DNA of 64,000 nt from G963662605 sp963662605 (GTDB lineage: Bacteria; Bacteroidota; Ignavibacteria; Ignavibacteriales; Ignavibacteriaceae): contig OY759785.1 in the NCBI GenBank assembly GCA_963662605.1, forward strand, positions 1,612,001 to 1,676,000, in the 5' to 3' direction. Made by a program: the position numbers and the translations under genes. The first letter of the stretch is position 1. The number at the start of each line of letters is the position of its first letter. Positions 53,438 through 62,100 of this stretch are shown here, one piece after another. The notes under the pieces were generated by a model. That model ran no database searches. It saw only the letters and a list, made by a program, of their open reading frames with translations, and had not been told where the DNA came from.

Positions 53438-53522
53438 CTCAGATAATACTGATGCTCAGGGCGCCCTTAACCAGGCGCCCGGTAAAATTTAATTTCAATA
53501 ATCAAAAATATAGGGAGTACCA

Positions 53523-53741
53523 ATGGTACAATTTCTCACAAAGGAACAAATCAACAAAGCCGAATTACTCCGGCTTTTGCAAGACGTCCGTGTCGGTGGT
53601 GTCGCAAAAAAAACAGGCGATGTAATTGAACTCGGCGGCATGGGTAAGATTGATTTGATTCACGCAGGGTTAGCTGAAGTAGTATCTAAAGAGGACGCAG
53701 CAAAGCTGACAAAGTCCGCTGAAAAAAAAGGCGAGAAGTAA
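53523..53741 (+). CDS. Small phage protein after the capsid gene
   Basis: A 72-residue protein. Residues 30-60 have a beta-Gly-Gly-Met-Gly pattern like small head-decoration or neck proteins. Its position right after the capsid gene suggests such a role. Confidence 0.5.
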   Translation: MVQFLTKEQINKAELLRLLQDVRVGGVAKKTGDVIELGGMGKIDLIHAGLAEVVSKEDAAKLTKSAEKKGEK

Positions 53742-53743
53742 CA

Positions 53744-54052
53744 ATGGCAGACGTTAACGATTTGATATCGTTATTCACCATGGGGGATGAAGAGGATGCT
53801 TTCATTTTGAGCAAGGCAGCCGGTTCATCTCCCAAGTTAATACGGGTTAAGTATTTCTCCAGGTACGAAGCCGGGCACGCTGAACGTGCGAATTTTTCGG
53901 CGCAAGAGGATGAGGCGCATTGTTTAGAGAATGACATAACGGGTTATTTCAAGGAAGATTCGTTGACGGTTAGGGAGCAAACTAAACGCATCAAGGAAAT
54001 CCGGCGCGGCGGCGACGGAGTGGCTATTTTAATTCTCAGTGATGATCTATAA
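53744..54052 (+). CDS. Small phage protein, possible head-tail connector
   Basis: A 102-residue protein starting 2 nt after the preceding stop. No motif recognised; by order it may be an adaptor or neck protein. Confidence 0.45.
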   Translation: MADVNDLISLFTMGDEEDAFILSKAAGSSPKLIRVKYFSRYEAGHAERANFSAQEDEAHCLENDITGYFKEDSLTVREQTKRIKEIRRGGDGVAILILSDDL

Positions 54053-54076
54053 CAAAAATAAAAAGGAGTCAGAACT

Positions 54077-54550
54077 ATGATTCGTAGGATTAGTTTGATT
54101 GGTGTGATTATGATAGGCATTATTGCCTTATTCGCAATCGCGCCGGTAAGTGCACAGATTAGCGCCGGTAACGGTAAGATTGTAGGCTTGATGCAGTCGC
54201 AGAGCAATGATACGCTTGAACAGAAAGCGGCAGGTGATAGTATCGTTGTTTTATCAACGGCACGAAAGTTTTCCGTCGTGAGACCTATCTTAAAAGATTA
54301 TGCCGATACTTCAACCGCGGTGGATAGCTGCGTGATTGAGGCTATGGCACCTGATAGTGCCTGGTATAAAATTAATGCAAAAAATTTATTGACCGGGAAT
54401 ACTGATCAGTTACTAGTTCCCGGCAACGGCAACACTTGCGCCTGGGAGGTTACTGCAGCTTATTGTAAAGCTTATCGAGTAAGACGAATAAACACTGTTT
54501 GGATAACTGCACGTAAAACAATAGTGCAATTTGAGGCTTTTGCTCCTTGA
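54077..54550 (+). CDS. Phage-encoded secreted protein of unknown function
   Basis: A 157-residue protein with a signal peptide (Arg-Arg, then about 20 hydrophobic residues, cleavage near Val-Ser-Ala-Gln). The mature part is beta-rich. An exported protein between capsid and lysis genes is unexpected; it may act in the periplasm during lysis or superinfection exclusion. A strong AAAAAGGAG precedes it. Confidence 0.55.
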   Translation: MIRRISLIGVIMIGIIALFAIAPVSAQISAGNGKIVGLMQSQSNDTLEQKAAGDSIVVLSTARKFSVVRPILKDYADTSTAVDSCVIEAMAPDSAWYKINAKNLLTGNTDQLLVPGNGNTCAWEVTAAYCKAYRVRRINTVWITARKTIVQFEAFAP

Positions 54551-54727
54551 TGGACGGTTGCATTCTCTCACCCGTGTTATGACTTCGCTTCGCATTTGAT
54601 GAATGTGCGAAGAGCTGAAGGTGCGCGGGTGATGAGAATGTTTAAGAGGTCCGAAGTGCGAAGTCCGAAGGAGAATTGCAAAAATGCTCAATTGTAAATT
54701 TTGAATTGTAAATGAAGGGCAAGTAAA
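54551..54727. repeat. Degenerate short-repeat gap
   Basis: Contains CCGAAGTGCGAAGTCCGAAG units and AATTGTAAAT-type units, without a gene. Confidence 0.6.
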
Positions 54728-54955
54728 GTGTGTATTAAAGCCGTAGCCAAACATGGTTGGGATTACTTTAAGGGATTAAGCGTTGGTTCTGTTGGTTATG
54801 TCATTTCCGGATTCCCGGTTGTTGCTCAATCAACGTTTGTGCCGGCACAGCTTGCCTGGCTTAGTGAGGTAATGAAAATTGTTGTCGCATTGTGCACGGC
54901 TATTTATTTAGTGGTAAAAACAATTTCAATTATTCGAAACGGAAAAGAGAAATAA
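54728..54955 (+). CDS. Small membrane protein, holin candidate
   Basis: A 75-residue protein with a GTG start, two hydrophobic stretches (about 20-38 and 44-64) and a basic C-terminus. Placed before the endolysin, it is a candidate class II holin. Confidence 0.5.
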   Translation: MCIKAVAKHGWDYFKGLSVGSVGYVISGFPVVAQSTFVPAQLAWLSEVMKIVVALCTAIYLVVKTISIIRNGKEK

Positions 54956-55047
54956 AACACAATGTTTAGTGTTGAATGCTCAATGTTAAATGAAAAAAGT
55001 GCGAAGTGCGAAGTCCAAAGTCAAAAAAATATTAGAAAGAAAAGGCA

Positions 55048-55212
55048 ATGTTTAATAAAGAGAATATTAAAACAACTGTCATTGGTATTGTGATTCTCGC
55101 CGGTGTCGCGGGATTATTCCTAAAGATAATTGACGGAACAACATTTCTGCAAATACTCGGCTCTTGCACCGCGGCGGGTTTTGTTTTAGCATCTGACGGG
55201 AAGAAAGAATAA
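55048..55212 (+). CDS. 54-residue two-helix membrane protein, second holin candidate
   Basis: A short gene with two hydrophobic segments (about residues 10-26 and 33-47) and charged ends, 5 nt before the endolysin. Tight spacing to the endolysin makes it at least as good a holin candidate as the upstream gene; one may be an antiholin. Confidence 0.55.
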   Translation: MFNKENIKTTVIGIVILAGVAGLFLKIIDGTTFLQILGSCTAAGFVLASDGKKE

Positions 55213-55217
55213 TAGCC

Positions 55218-55835
55218 ATGATTGATTGTATTGTCGATATTAGCCATTATCAAAAGGGTATTGATACTACTGAATTGCGTGGGAAGGGAATTCTGGCAGT
55301 TATAAGTAAAGCAACGCAGGGCCTTAGCGGCGTTGATGAAACATTTTTTGAAAACATTCAGAAGTGCGTTGCTGATGGAATGTATACCGGTTTTTATCAT
55401 TTCGGCATAAATGGTAATGGCAAACAACAGGCAGAGCATTTCTTGAATACTATCGCCGGATTAAACGGCATTATGGTTCTTGACTGGGAGTGGTTCAAAG
55501 GCGCAGTTATGCAGCCTTCTGATGTGAATCATTTTATCAAAACGATTTTTGAAAAGACCGGAAGGTATCCGGTGCTTTACACGAATTATTATTTTCTGCA
55601 ATCACAGAAAATTCTTGACTGGAAGTATCTGAGGGCGTGTCCGCTTTGGATTGCTGAATACACCAAGGTGCCGCATTTGCCAAAACAATGGAGCAGCTGG
55701 GCGATGTGGCAATACACGGGCGGCGCCAAGATGGTAATGTATGATAACGCAAGATCCGGAATAATTGACCGGGATTATTTTAACGGCGGCGTGGATGAGA
55801 TGGTGAAGTTCTGGAATGCAAACAGCCTTGGATAG
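55218..55835 (+). CDS. Endolysin, GH25 muramidase
   Basis: A 205-residue glycoside hydrolase family 25 lysozyme. Catalytic acids are in Val-Asp-Ile-Ser-His (N-terminal) and Val-Leu-Asp-Trp-Glu-Trp; Thr-Asn-Tyr-Tyr-Phe and Met-Trp-Gln-Tyr are family strands. No signal peptide, so it needs a holin. It cleaves the MurNAc-GlcNAc bond of peptidoglycan. GH25 endolysins are more usual in phages of Gram-positive hosts. Confidence 0.9.
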   Translation: MIDCIVDISHYQKGIDTTELRGKGILAVISKATQGLSGVDETFFENIQKCVADGMYTGFYHFGINGNGKQQAEHFLNTIAGLNGIMVLDWEWFKGAVMQPSDVNHFIKTIFEKTGRYPVLYTNYYFLQSQKILDWKYLRACPLWIAEYTKVPHLPKQWSSWAMWQYTGGAKMVMYDNARSGIIDRDYFNGGVDEMVKFWNANSLG

Positions 55836-55838
55836 AAC

Positions 55839-55912
55839 ACGGATGACACTGATTTGCACAGATTGTTATTTTATAAAAAGAATGGATTCCCGCATACGCG
55901 GGAATGACAAAA
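55839..55912. repeat. Two dispersed repeat units after the endolysin
   Basis: AACACGGATGACACTGATTT-type unit followed by GGATTCCCGC/GCGGGAAT palindrome (55881-55912). A unit like the first, in the other orientation, is at 28950. Confidence 0.6.
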
Positions 55913-55923
55913 GAGAGGTTAGC

Positions 55924-56472
55924 ATGAAAAAGTTTTTGGGAATTGTCGGTATGATTTTAATTGCGCTGGTGTTGGCCGGATGCACGACATCGAGGGAGGT
56001 TAGCAAGGAGAGCAGCGTGCATAGTGAGATGCAGGCGGCTACGGCTAATGCTTATCTGCAGGAGCATAACGCGAAGGTGACGGAGGATCTTATAATCTAT
56101 GCACCGGATGATTCCGGTGTTCTCGATACATCCCTCGGGCTTCTCGACCCCTCGATACATCTCGACTCCGTCGAGACACTCGGGGCAAGTAACTCGAACA
56201 CCTTTGTAAAAAGTGTTATTGATTCTTTGAAGAAAACGGCTAAGGGTGCGCCGGTGCTGCTTTATCATAAAGAGACGGTGTACGGTGATAAGACAATGAA
56301 TGATAGTAAGAGTAACGTCGCGGCGAAAAAGGATTCGTCCGGGCAGTTGCATTCTGAGATTAAAACAAAAAATTATACGACGCTGATTGCGATCTGGGCG
56401 ATTGTGTTTATTCTCTTCGTTGTAGGATGTGCAGGGTATAGGTATTTGAAAAATAAAACGGTGCTGTTGTAA
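55924..56472 (+). CDS. Spanin-like lipoprotein with C-terminal membrane helix
   Basis: A 182-residue protein. The signal peptide ends in Val-Leu-Ala-Gly-Cys, so the N-terminus is lipid-anchored, and a single hydrophobic helix lies near the C-terminus (about 154-174). Outer-membrane lipid anchor plus C-terminal inner-membrane helix is the layout of a unimolecular spanin, which fuses the two membranes in lysis. It follows the endolysin. A triple-nested palindrome (56116-56202) supplies 29 codons in the middle, so the unmodified protein would be about 153 residues. Confidence 0.65.
   Translation: MKKFLGIVGMILIALVLAGCTTSREVSKESSVHSEMQAATANAYLQEHNAKVTEDLIIYAPDDSGVLDTSLGLLDPSIHLDSVETLGASNSNTFVKSVIDSLKKTAKGAPVLLYHKETVYGDKTMNDSKSNVAAKKDSSGQLHSEIKTKNYTTLIAIWAIVFILFVVGCAGYRYLKNKTVLL
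56116..56202. repeat. Triple-nested palindrome inside the spanin-like gene
   Basis: Outer GGTGTTCTCGATAC...ACTCGAACACC; second CTTCTCGACCCC...TCGGGGCAAGTA; innermost TCTCGAC/GTCGAGA. Total 87 nt, 29 codons. Confidence 0.88.
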
Positions 56473-56484
56473 AAGTGCGAAGTC

Positions 56485-56609
56485 CGAAATAGGATTCACG
56501 CAAAGGCGCTTCTCGATACGACGAAGCTGGCGCTTCGTCTACTCGAAGACCGAGGACGCAAAGAATATTTTGATAGAATGGATTCCCGCATACGCGGGAA
56601 TGACAAAAG
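56485..56609. repeat. Composite repeat block before the tail terminator candidate
   Basis: An ACGCAAAG unit interrupted by a TTCTCGATAC element (56493-56565), nearly identical to the composite at 47543, followed by a GGATTCCCGC palindrome (56576-56609) nearly identical to 55881. Confidence 0.85.
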
Positions 56610-56623
56610 GAAATAATATTAAA

Positions 56624-57103
56624 ATGCCACAGAGAGTTGAAACAGCACGAGATGAATCGTTAACGATACGAGAGGATATCATGCTGGATATTCTCGATCT
56701 GATGTTACTTGTTGGAACTGATGAGAAGGCTAAGAGAACGAGTCCCAAAACTTTTGATATATGGCATAGCGAGGATTATAACGACAACGAGCTGCCAGCA
56801 ATAAGTATTTATGATACTGAAAGCAGTGAAGATACTCCGGGCGGGTTTACAAGGCATAAATTAAATGTTGTTCTTGAATTTGTCGGCGCAAACGGAAAAG
56901 ATACTTCGAGTCAGGTTAACGCCGGAATGCAGGACATGCTCGCAATCATAAAAAAGTATGAACAATCATTTTATGCAAAGTATCGCATGGAGCCAATGCA
57001 GGTAACCGGTACAACAAAAGGTTTGGAGAGTATCAATAAAATACGCGGTGCCGGGGATGTGACTATTGAGGTGCCGTATAAATCGGATCCGTGGAGTATT
57101 TAA
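56624..57103 (+). CDS. Possible tail terminator / minor tail protein
   Basis: A 159-residue alpha/beta protein. An N-terminal helix (Glu-Asp-Ile-Met-Leu-Asp-Ile-Leu) and later Leu-Pro-Ala-Ile-Ser-Ile-Tyr-Asp and Lys-Leu-Asn-Val-Val-Leu-Glu-Phe strands resemble the gpU-type fold. It precedes the tail tube gene, as expected for that role. The start at 56624 avoids repeat-encoded residues. Confidence 0.5.
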   Translation: MPQRVETARDESLTIREDIMLDILDLMLLVGTDEKAKRTSPKTFDIWHSEDYNDNELPAISIYDTESSEDTPGGFTRHKLNVVLEFVGANGKDTSSQVNAGMQDMLAIIKKYEQSFYAKYRMEPMQVTGTTKGLESINKIRGAGDVTIEVPYKSDPWSI

Positions 57104-57271
57104 TGTTAAATGGTGAATGTCCGAAGTGCGAAGAGAATTCTCGCAAAGGCGCTAAGACGCAAAATATTTTTATTCGAAGAAAGAAATTTTATTAGAAATA
57201 GATTACCGCATGCGCGGGAGTGACCAAAAAAATTAGGTAAAATTTTAACAACATAAAAAAAGGATACGACA
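57104..57271. repeat. Repeat-filled gap before the tail tube gene
   Basis: AATGTTAAATG, CCGAAGTGCGAAG, CGCAAAGGCGC and a degenerate ATTACCGCATGCGCGGGAGT palindrome (57198-57228), then AAAAAGGA as ribosome site. Confidence 0.65.
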
Positions 57272-58189
57272 ATGGGTTATGCACAGACAAATTTGGAAGA
57301 GCTTTATTTTGCTCCGGGTGGAGCGAATTTTCCGGCAAACGGAACCGACGCATTTGGTATGGGCGAGGCTGATGAAGGTAGTGTTGCAATAGAACCGTTT
57401 TCACCAATATCGGTAGAGAACAGAGATTTTACAACATTGATGGATCACAAGTATTCGAAAAAAACTTATCAGTGGAAAAAAGAATTTGTTGCTGCATTGT
57501 TAACGTGTTTCAAGGCGAATGATGCTACTGTCATGGCGATTACGTCAGGTTTGTCATTTGATGAAACTGAGGGCACCTGCGCCGATGGCGGTATTTTCAA
57601 ACATGAAAATGCTAAAAGCATGGGCGTGGAATTCGAATGGAATTTAACTCCCAAGGATCGCTCTAATTTGATTACGTTCCAGCGCGCTTATCCGGTTGCT
57701 GATTCGTTAGCAATTATTACAGCTGCTACGGACGTAACGCTCCCACCGGCATGCAAGGTGCCTGCTCTCGATGCAGCGAACACGTTAAAGGCATATATAG
57801 TACCTTCATTCGGCGCAGGCATCACAATCGCTGAAGATCAACTCGACGATTGGTTCTTTAAAATAAAAACACGTACGAACAAAACGGCGTTTAATAAATC
57901 GCGCGGGAAAAGAATTGATGTTGAAATAAACGCGGTGATGGACGGCGCTGATCCGGCTGATGCTGTCGCTCTGATGACACCGACTTACGTGCCCGACATT
58001 GTTGTGACAATCGGTGTCGCAACGCCCTGGACAATAACGTTTAAATCCGGCGGCCTGTTCCGAAGCGGAAAGTTAAACATCGACAAAGACAAGCGCATTT
58101 GTACGGCAATGCTGAAGGGCAGCTACTCGATGGAATATTATTCGGTTGATGAATCGGGTAATATAACATTCGGAACGCAGATAAATTAA
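57272..58189 (+). CDS. Major tail (tube) protein
   Basis: A 305-residue beta-rich protein, placed directly before the chaperone pair and tape measure gene, the canonical place of the tube protein. Start Met-Gly-Tyr-Ala-Gln-Thr-Asn-Leu-Glu-Glu-Leu-Tyr. No sheath gene precedes it, which fits a non-contractile tail. The C-terminal 90 residues look like an Ig-like addition. Assignment is by gene order and fold impression. Confidence 0.65.
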   Translation: MGYAQTNLEELYFAPGGANFPANGTDAFGMGEADEGSVAIEPFSPISVENRDFTTLMDHKYSKKTYQWKKEFVAALLTCFKANDATVMAITSGLSFDETEGTCADGGIFKHENAKSMGVEFEWNLTPKDRSNLITFQRAYPVADSLAIITAATDVTLPPACKVPALDAANTLKAYIVPSFGAGITIAEDQLDDWFFKIKTRTNKTAFNKSRGKRIDVEINAVMDGADPADAVALMTPTYVPDIVVTIGVATPWTITFKSGGLFRSGKLNIDKDKRICTAMLKGSYSMEYYSVDESGNITFGTQIN

Positions 58190-58366
58190 TTTCTCGACCC
58201 CTCGCATATCGATGCTGCCCGCCTGTTCTCGATACATCACGCTAGCGCGTGATACTCGAACAACGGCGGGCAAATGCGAAGACCGGGGCGGAAATGCAAG
58301 AAAATAACCCTCGCCCCTTTTCCCCCGACAAGCCGAGACAAGCTTCTGCCCGGGGGAGAGGGGGAT
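58186..58366. repeat. Nested palindromes between tail tube and chaperone genes
   Basis: TTCTCGACCCC begins an outer element; GCCCGCC (58212) pairs with GGCGGGC (58265) around TGTTCTCGATAC...ACTCGAACA with inner ATCACGC/GCGTGAT. 58306-58366 is a CCCTCGCCCC...GGGGGAGAGGGG repeat carrying a further insert. Confidence 0.8.
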
Positions 58367-58389
58367 TTAAAACATCAAGGAATAGAGCA

Positions 58390-58851
58390 ATGAGCGAAGA
58401 AAATAAAAAAGGAAATGAAGCGGATAGGCCGATGTATAAAGAATTTCCTGTAAGACACAAAGAGGATGATCTAACGTGGAGGTCTTATCAATTTATACTT
58501 GAGGATTTGACTCAGGAGCAAATGGATGAAGTGGCGATATTATTTGCCGATCAAGACATACTCGACGCGGCCGAGGGTAAGGTTATTGATAATAGTCTCG
58601 GCGCGATAATGGGCATGAATGTCACTTTTGCAAAGAAAAGTTTGTATCCGAAAGTTTGCGCTAAAATTTTGCGAGATGAAAACGGTAATGAAAAAGATTT
58701 TGAATTCTTTAAGAAGTGCCGCGGAAAGGATACACAGGCTGTTTGTGATTTTTTTTTCAATGGCGAGGGCGCTTCGATGTTCTCTGGCGTCAGCGCATTG
58801 ATGGTCTCGAGCGTGCTGAGAAAGCTGCAAGAGATAAACGCGAGTCTCTGA
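58390..58851 (+). CDS. Tail assembly chaperone (G-like)
   Basis: A 153-residue acidic protein located between tube and tape measure genes, the position of lambda gpG. In-frame codons at 58749-58757 form a run of nine T residues (T TTT TTT in the reading frame), a classical slippery sequence. The -1 frame is open from there through 59081. The ATG at 58390 excludes repeat-encoded residues upstream. Confidence 0.7.
   Translation: MSEENKKGNEADRPMYKEFPVRHKEDDLTWRSYQFILEDLTQEQMDEVAILFADQDILDAAEGKVIDNSLGAIMGMNVTFAKKSLYPKVCAKILRDENGNEKDFEFFKKCRGKDTQAVCDFFFNGEGASMFSGVSALMVSSVLRKLQEINASL
58749..58757 (+). promoter_or_regulatory. Candidate -1 ribosomal frameshift site
   Basis: The sequence GAT TTT TTT TTC places T TTT TTT in the zero frame. 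A -1 slip would give a G-T fusion of about 230 residues in place of 153. A downstream stimulatory structure was not determined. Confidence 0.65.
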
Positions 58852-59081
58852 AAAAATATAAGGCGGATGTGTTCGATGCTGATTTATCTGCCTTTACTCA
58901 TTTCGATGACGGCGTGTACGTGGCAGCTGACGGAAATGCAAGCAATATTATCGCAGTGAAAAAGCTGCCGGTACGGTTGGTTTATCAAATGCATTATAAG
59001 AAACGAATCGAGAATTTGAATTTGCTGCATGACCAGAACGCGTATACGGTTTATTTGAATTCGTTAGAGTTGAAAAAGTAG
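58755..59081 (+). CDS. T part of the tail chaperone GT fusion (-1 frame)
   Basis: About 108 codons in the -1 frame, open from the slippery run, reading through Arg-Ile-Asp-Gly-Leu-Glu-Arg-Ala-Glu-Lys and ending Leu-Glu-Leu-Lys-Lys. The 5' half overlaps the end of the G gene. A GTG at 58869 could start a separate 70-residue product, but no ribosome site is evident, and the fusion model fits the gene order better. Confidence 0.6.
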   Translation, partial: FQWRGRFDVLWRQRIDGLERAEKAARDKRESLKKYKADVFDADLSAFTHFDDGVYVAADGNASNIIAVKKLPVRLVYQMHYKKRIENLNLLHDQNAYTVYLNSLELKK

Positions 59082-59196
59082 GAAGAGTTCGAAGTTCGAA
59101 GGAAGTTTTGATTGTTAAATGTTAAATACTCAATTGAATAAACACCCTCACCCTGCCCTCTCCCAGAGGGAGAGGGAATATAGAAGGATTTAATAT
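59082..59196. repeat. Repeat gap before the tape measure gene
   Basis: GAAG-type units, TGTTAAATGTTAAAT units, and a CCCTCTCCCAGAGGGAGAGGG palindrome-like repeat (59142-59178). Confidence 0.7.
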
Positions 59197-62100
59197 ATGG
59201 GTTTTGCACAGGCGCAAATTGATTTAGCGGTAAACGCTCAAAACGGAACGGCTACTTTAAAAATAGTTTCAAGCGAATTTGAAAAATTAACAACCGCGGT
59301 ACAGCGGTCTGACGGCGCTGTTCAGAATTTTGAGCAGCGCTTTGTTGCATCAATGAATAATGCACGAAATGTTGGTCAAGGTTTTACTGAGGCGATGCGT
59401 GCACTTGATAGCGTGTACGGCAATGGCGTTAGATCGGCAATGCAGTACGAGCTGGCACAGGCGAAGTTGTTTGCAGTGTTGAAATCGGGCGGAAAAGATG
59501 CTGAAATAACAATGAGTCGGCTTGATGAAATAGCGACCAAAATTTCTAAAACGGATATGTTCAGCAAACAGGACATTATGGATATTGAGCGTTATTTTTT
59601 GACGTTCAAAAATATCGGTGGCGCATCAATAGAGCAGGCGACTGAGGCTGTGATTGGACTAAGCGAAACTCTTGATATGAATGACTCCAGGGCCGCAACT
59701 ATTGCACTTGCAAAAGCACTTGACCAAGGCGTCGAGGGGATGAAGGCATTGAATAGAATGGGTCTTAAATTATCACAAGATGAATTAGATCATGTTCAAG
59801 TTTTGGAGGATGAAGGAAAAACTTATGAGATGCAAGCATATATCATTGAGCTGTTGAGTGATAAATACAGGGCATTAGATGAACAGGTGTCAGGAACGTC
59901 GGCACTTGCATTAAATCAAGCGGAAAAATCTTTTAAATCGGTACAACGCGAAGCGGGTAATTTATTAATTCTCGGATTAGGGCCGACGATGAAAGGCTTT
60001 ACTGATTTTGTCGGTGCGATAAATAAATTAGATCCGGTTATTAAAGGTTTCATCGGGCTGGCGGCTGAAACAACGATTGCATTGGGATTATTAAATAGTA
60101 CCGGTATCGGAAAAAATATTCTCACGTTAATGCAATTGGGTCCAAGTTATCGAACGGTAACACTTGCCATGGCTGAAAAAAGAGCAGCGGCAATTTCTCT
60201 TGGTGCAGCTGAAGAGGCAGAGGCAATTTCTGCGATGTACGCGGCAGAGGCTAACACTGCATGGTGGGCATCTATGGGGCCGATCGGATGGATTACAATC
60301 GCGGTTGGCGCTCTGGCAACAGCATGGGGATTATTTGGCGACAAAATAATGAGCGCTGATGAGGCTATGAGCGATGATGTTAAACAGCTTGGAGTAGCTA
60401 AAGCAGAATTTATTTCTCTTGGAAATATTATTGGCGATACAACAAAAAAAGAAGATGAACGGAAAAAAGCAATTGAGGATATGCAGACAAAGTATCCGGA
60501 TTATTTGAAAAATAAAACGCTTGATTTGAATAATGAAAAAGATATGAATGATACCTTAAAAGAGGGTAATAAATTATTTGATGAGCGTATTCGGATGAAG
60601 AGCTTGGAAAAACAGAAGCAAAGTATAAGTGACGAACGTGGACAAATCGAAGCGGACATTGTATTGCTGAAGGATCAGCAAAAAAATGCATCGACGGAGA
60701 AACCTAAAACGACGCAGGCAATGCCTGCGGCGCAAGGTTCGTCTATGGTAAGCATTGGCGGCGGTATGGTTACCGGAGAAAGCGAATATGAAACTTTGCA
60801 GAATAAGATTAATGAAAAGCAAAAAAAATATGATGAGTTGGATAAAAAATATAACACTCTAAGTAATGCATTGATTGATAAGAAGTCCGGCGGCCAGGGG
60901 GAAAAACCTGATACGACTGCAAAGAATTTGCTTGCGAAAAATTTAGGCGGTTTGACAAACGAAGCAATTGACCGGTATGTTGACGAGCTGCAAAAAGTTG
61001 ATAAGAAATTAGTCGCGGGGGGTGAGTTATCGAATAAGATTAAGGCGAAGTTAGATTCTTTGAAAAATAATTCCAGATACGGAAAGACCGGGGGGAGCGG
61101 CTTGGGATATTTGACAGATGATACTAAGATCGATTTGGAAAATTTGACAGAGCTATCGGATATGTATGCTAAGATGCAGGAAAAATGGACTATGATTCTT
61201 GGGATTAATGTGAAAAATTCCAAGGGCATCGAGGACGTTAATAAAACAAAAGAGAAGCAGCAGAAGGCACGTTATAATTTGCGGAATGAGTTTGAAAAAG
61301 TCGCGCAGAGTTTTATGGGCAACCAAATTAAAAGCGCTGAAGGTGCTGCTGAAGCTGAAGGCGGGGACAAGCTCGCCGGGTTAGAGGCAAAAGCAAATGT
61401 AATACGTAATGTTATTACGCAAGTGCAGCAGATGAATGATGACTGGGTTAAGAGTCATCCGGATTTTCCGTTGATATCGAAGCAGAAAATGCAGGAGTTG
61501 GGCAACGAGCTCGTGAAGGTGAATAACGATATTAACAAAGAGCAATTTACTGTAGAGCAAAAAGCATTACAACGTGAATCGGATCAACTGGATCAATCGT
61601 TAGAAAATATGAAGGCGACCGACATCGAGCGGTTAGCATGGAAGGCTGCCTATTTGCAAAAACAATTAGCGCTTGCACAGCAGTTTAAACAAAAAGAAAA
61701 AGAGCTTGACATTCAGGGTAAAATAGATCTTATCCCGGGCGAAGAAACTAAAGTACTTGACCGGATGAAAACGACTAAACGCGATACGAATTATGATATC
61801 GAAATTAGCCGGCAGAACAGAGCATACAATAAGACCGGATCTACGTCCGGTCTCTTCATGGCAGAGTATTTGGAGGAAGAGAAAAAGTATAAAGATCAAG
61901 TCGATAAGGTTAAGAACGACACGACCCTGGGCGAGGGGCAAAAATATTTATTGCTCGAAGAAATGGAAGCTGCTCATGGCGATAAGATGCTTGAAATCCG
62001 GAGAAAGTATTATGACTCGCTGTTAGGTGATGTCATCGGTTTTGGGGCAAAAGAATTAGAGGCTACACAAAAGGCCTTGTCGAATGTTGAAAGTGCCGTA

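Noticed and set aside
33007..58290. CRISPR array
   Set aside because: Repeats are dispersed, palindromic, different in inner sequence and lack regular spacers or cas genes.
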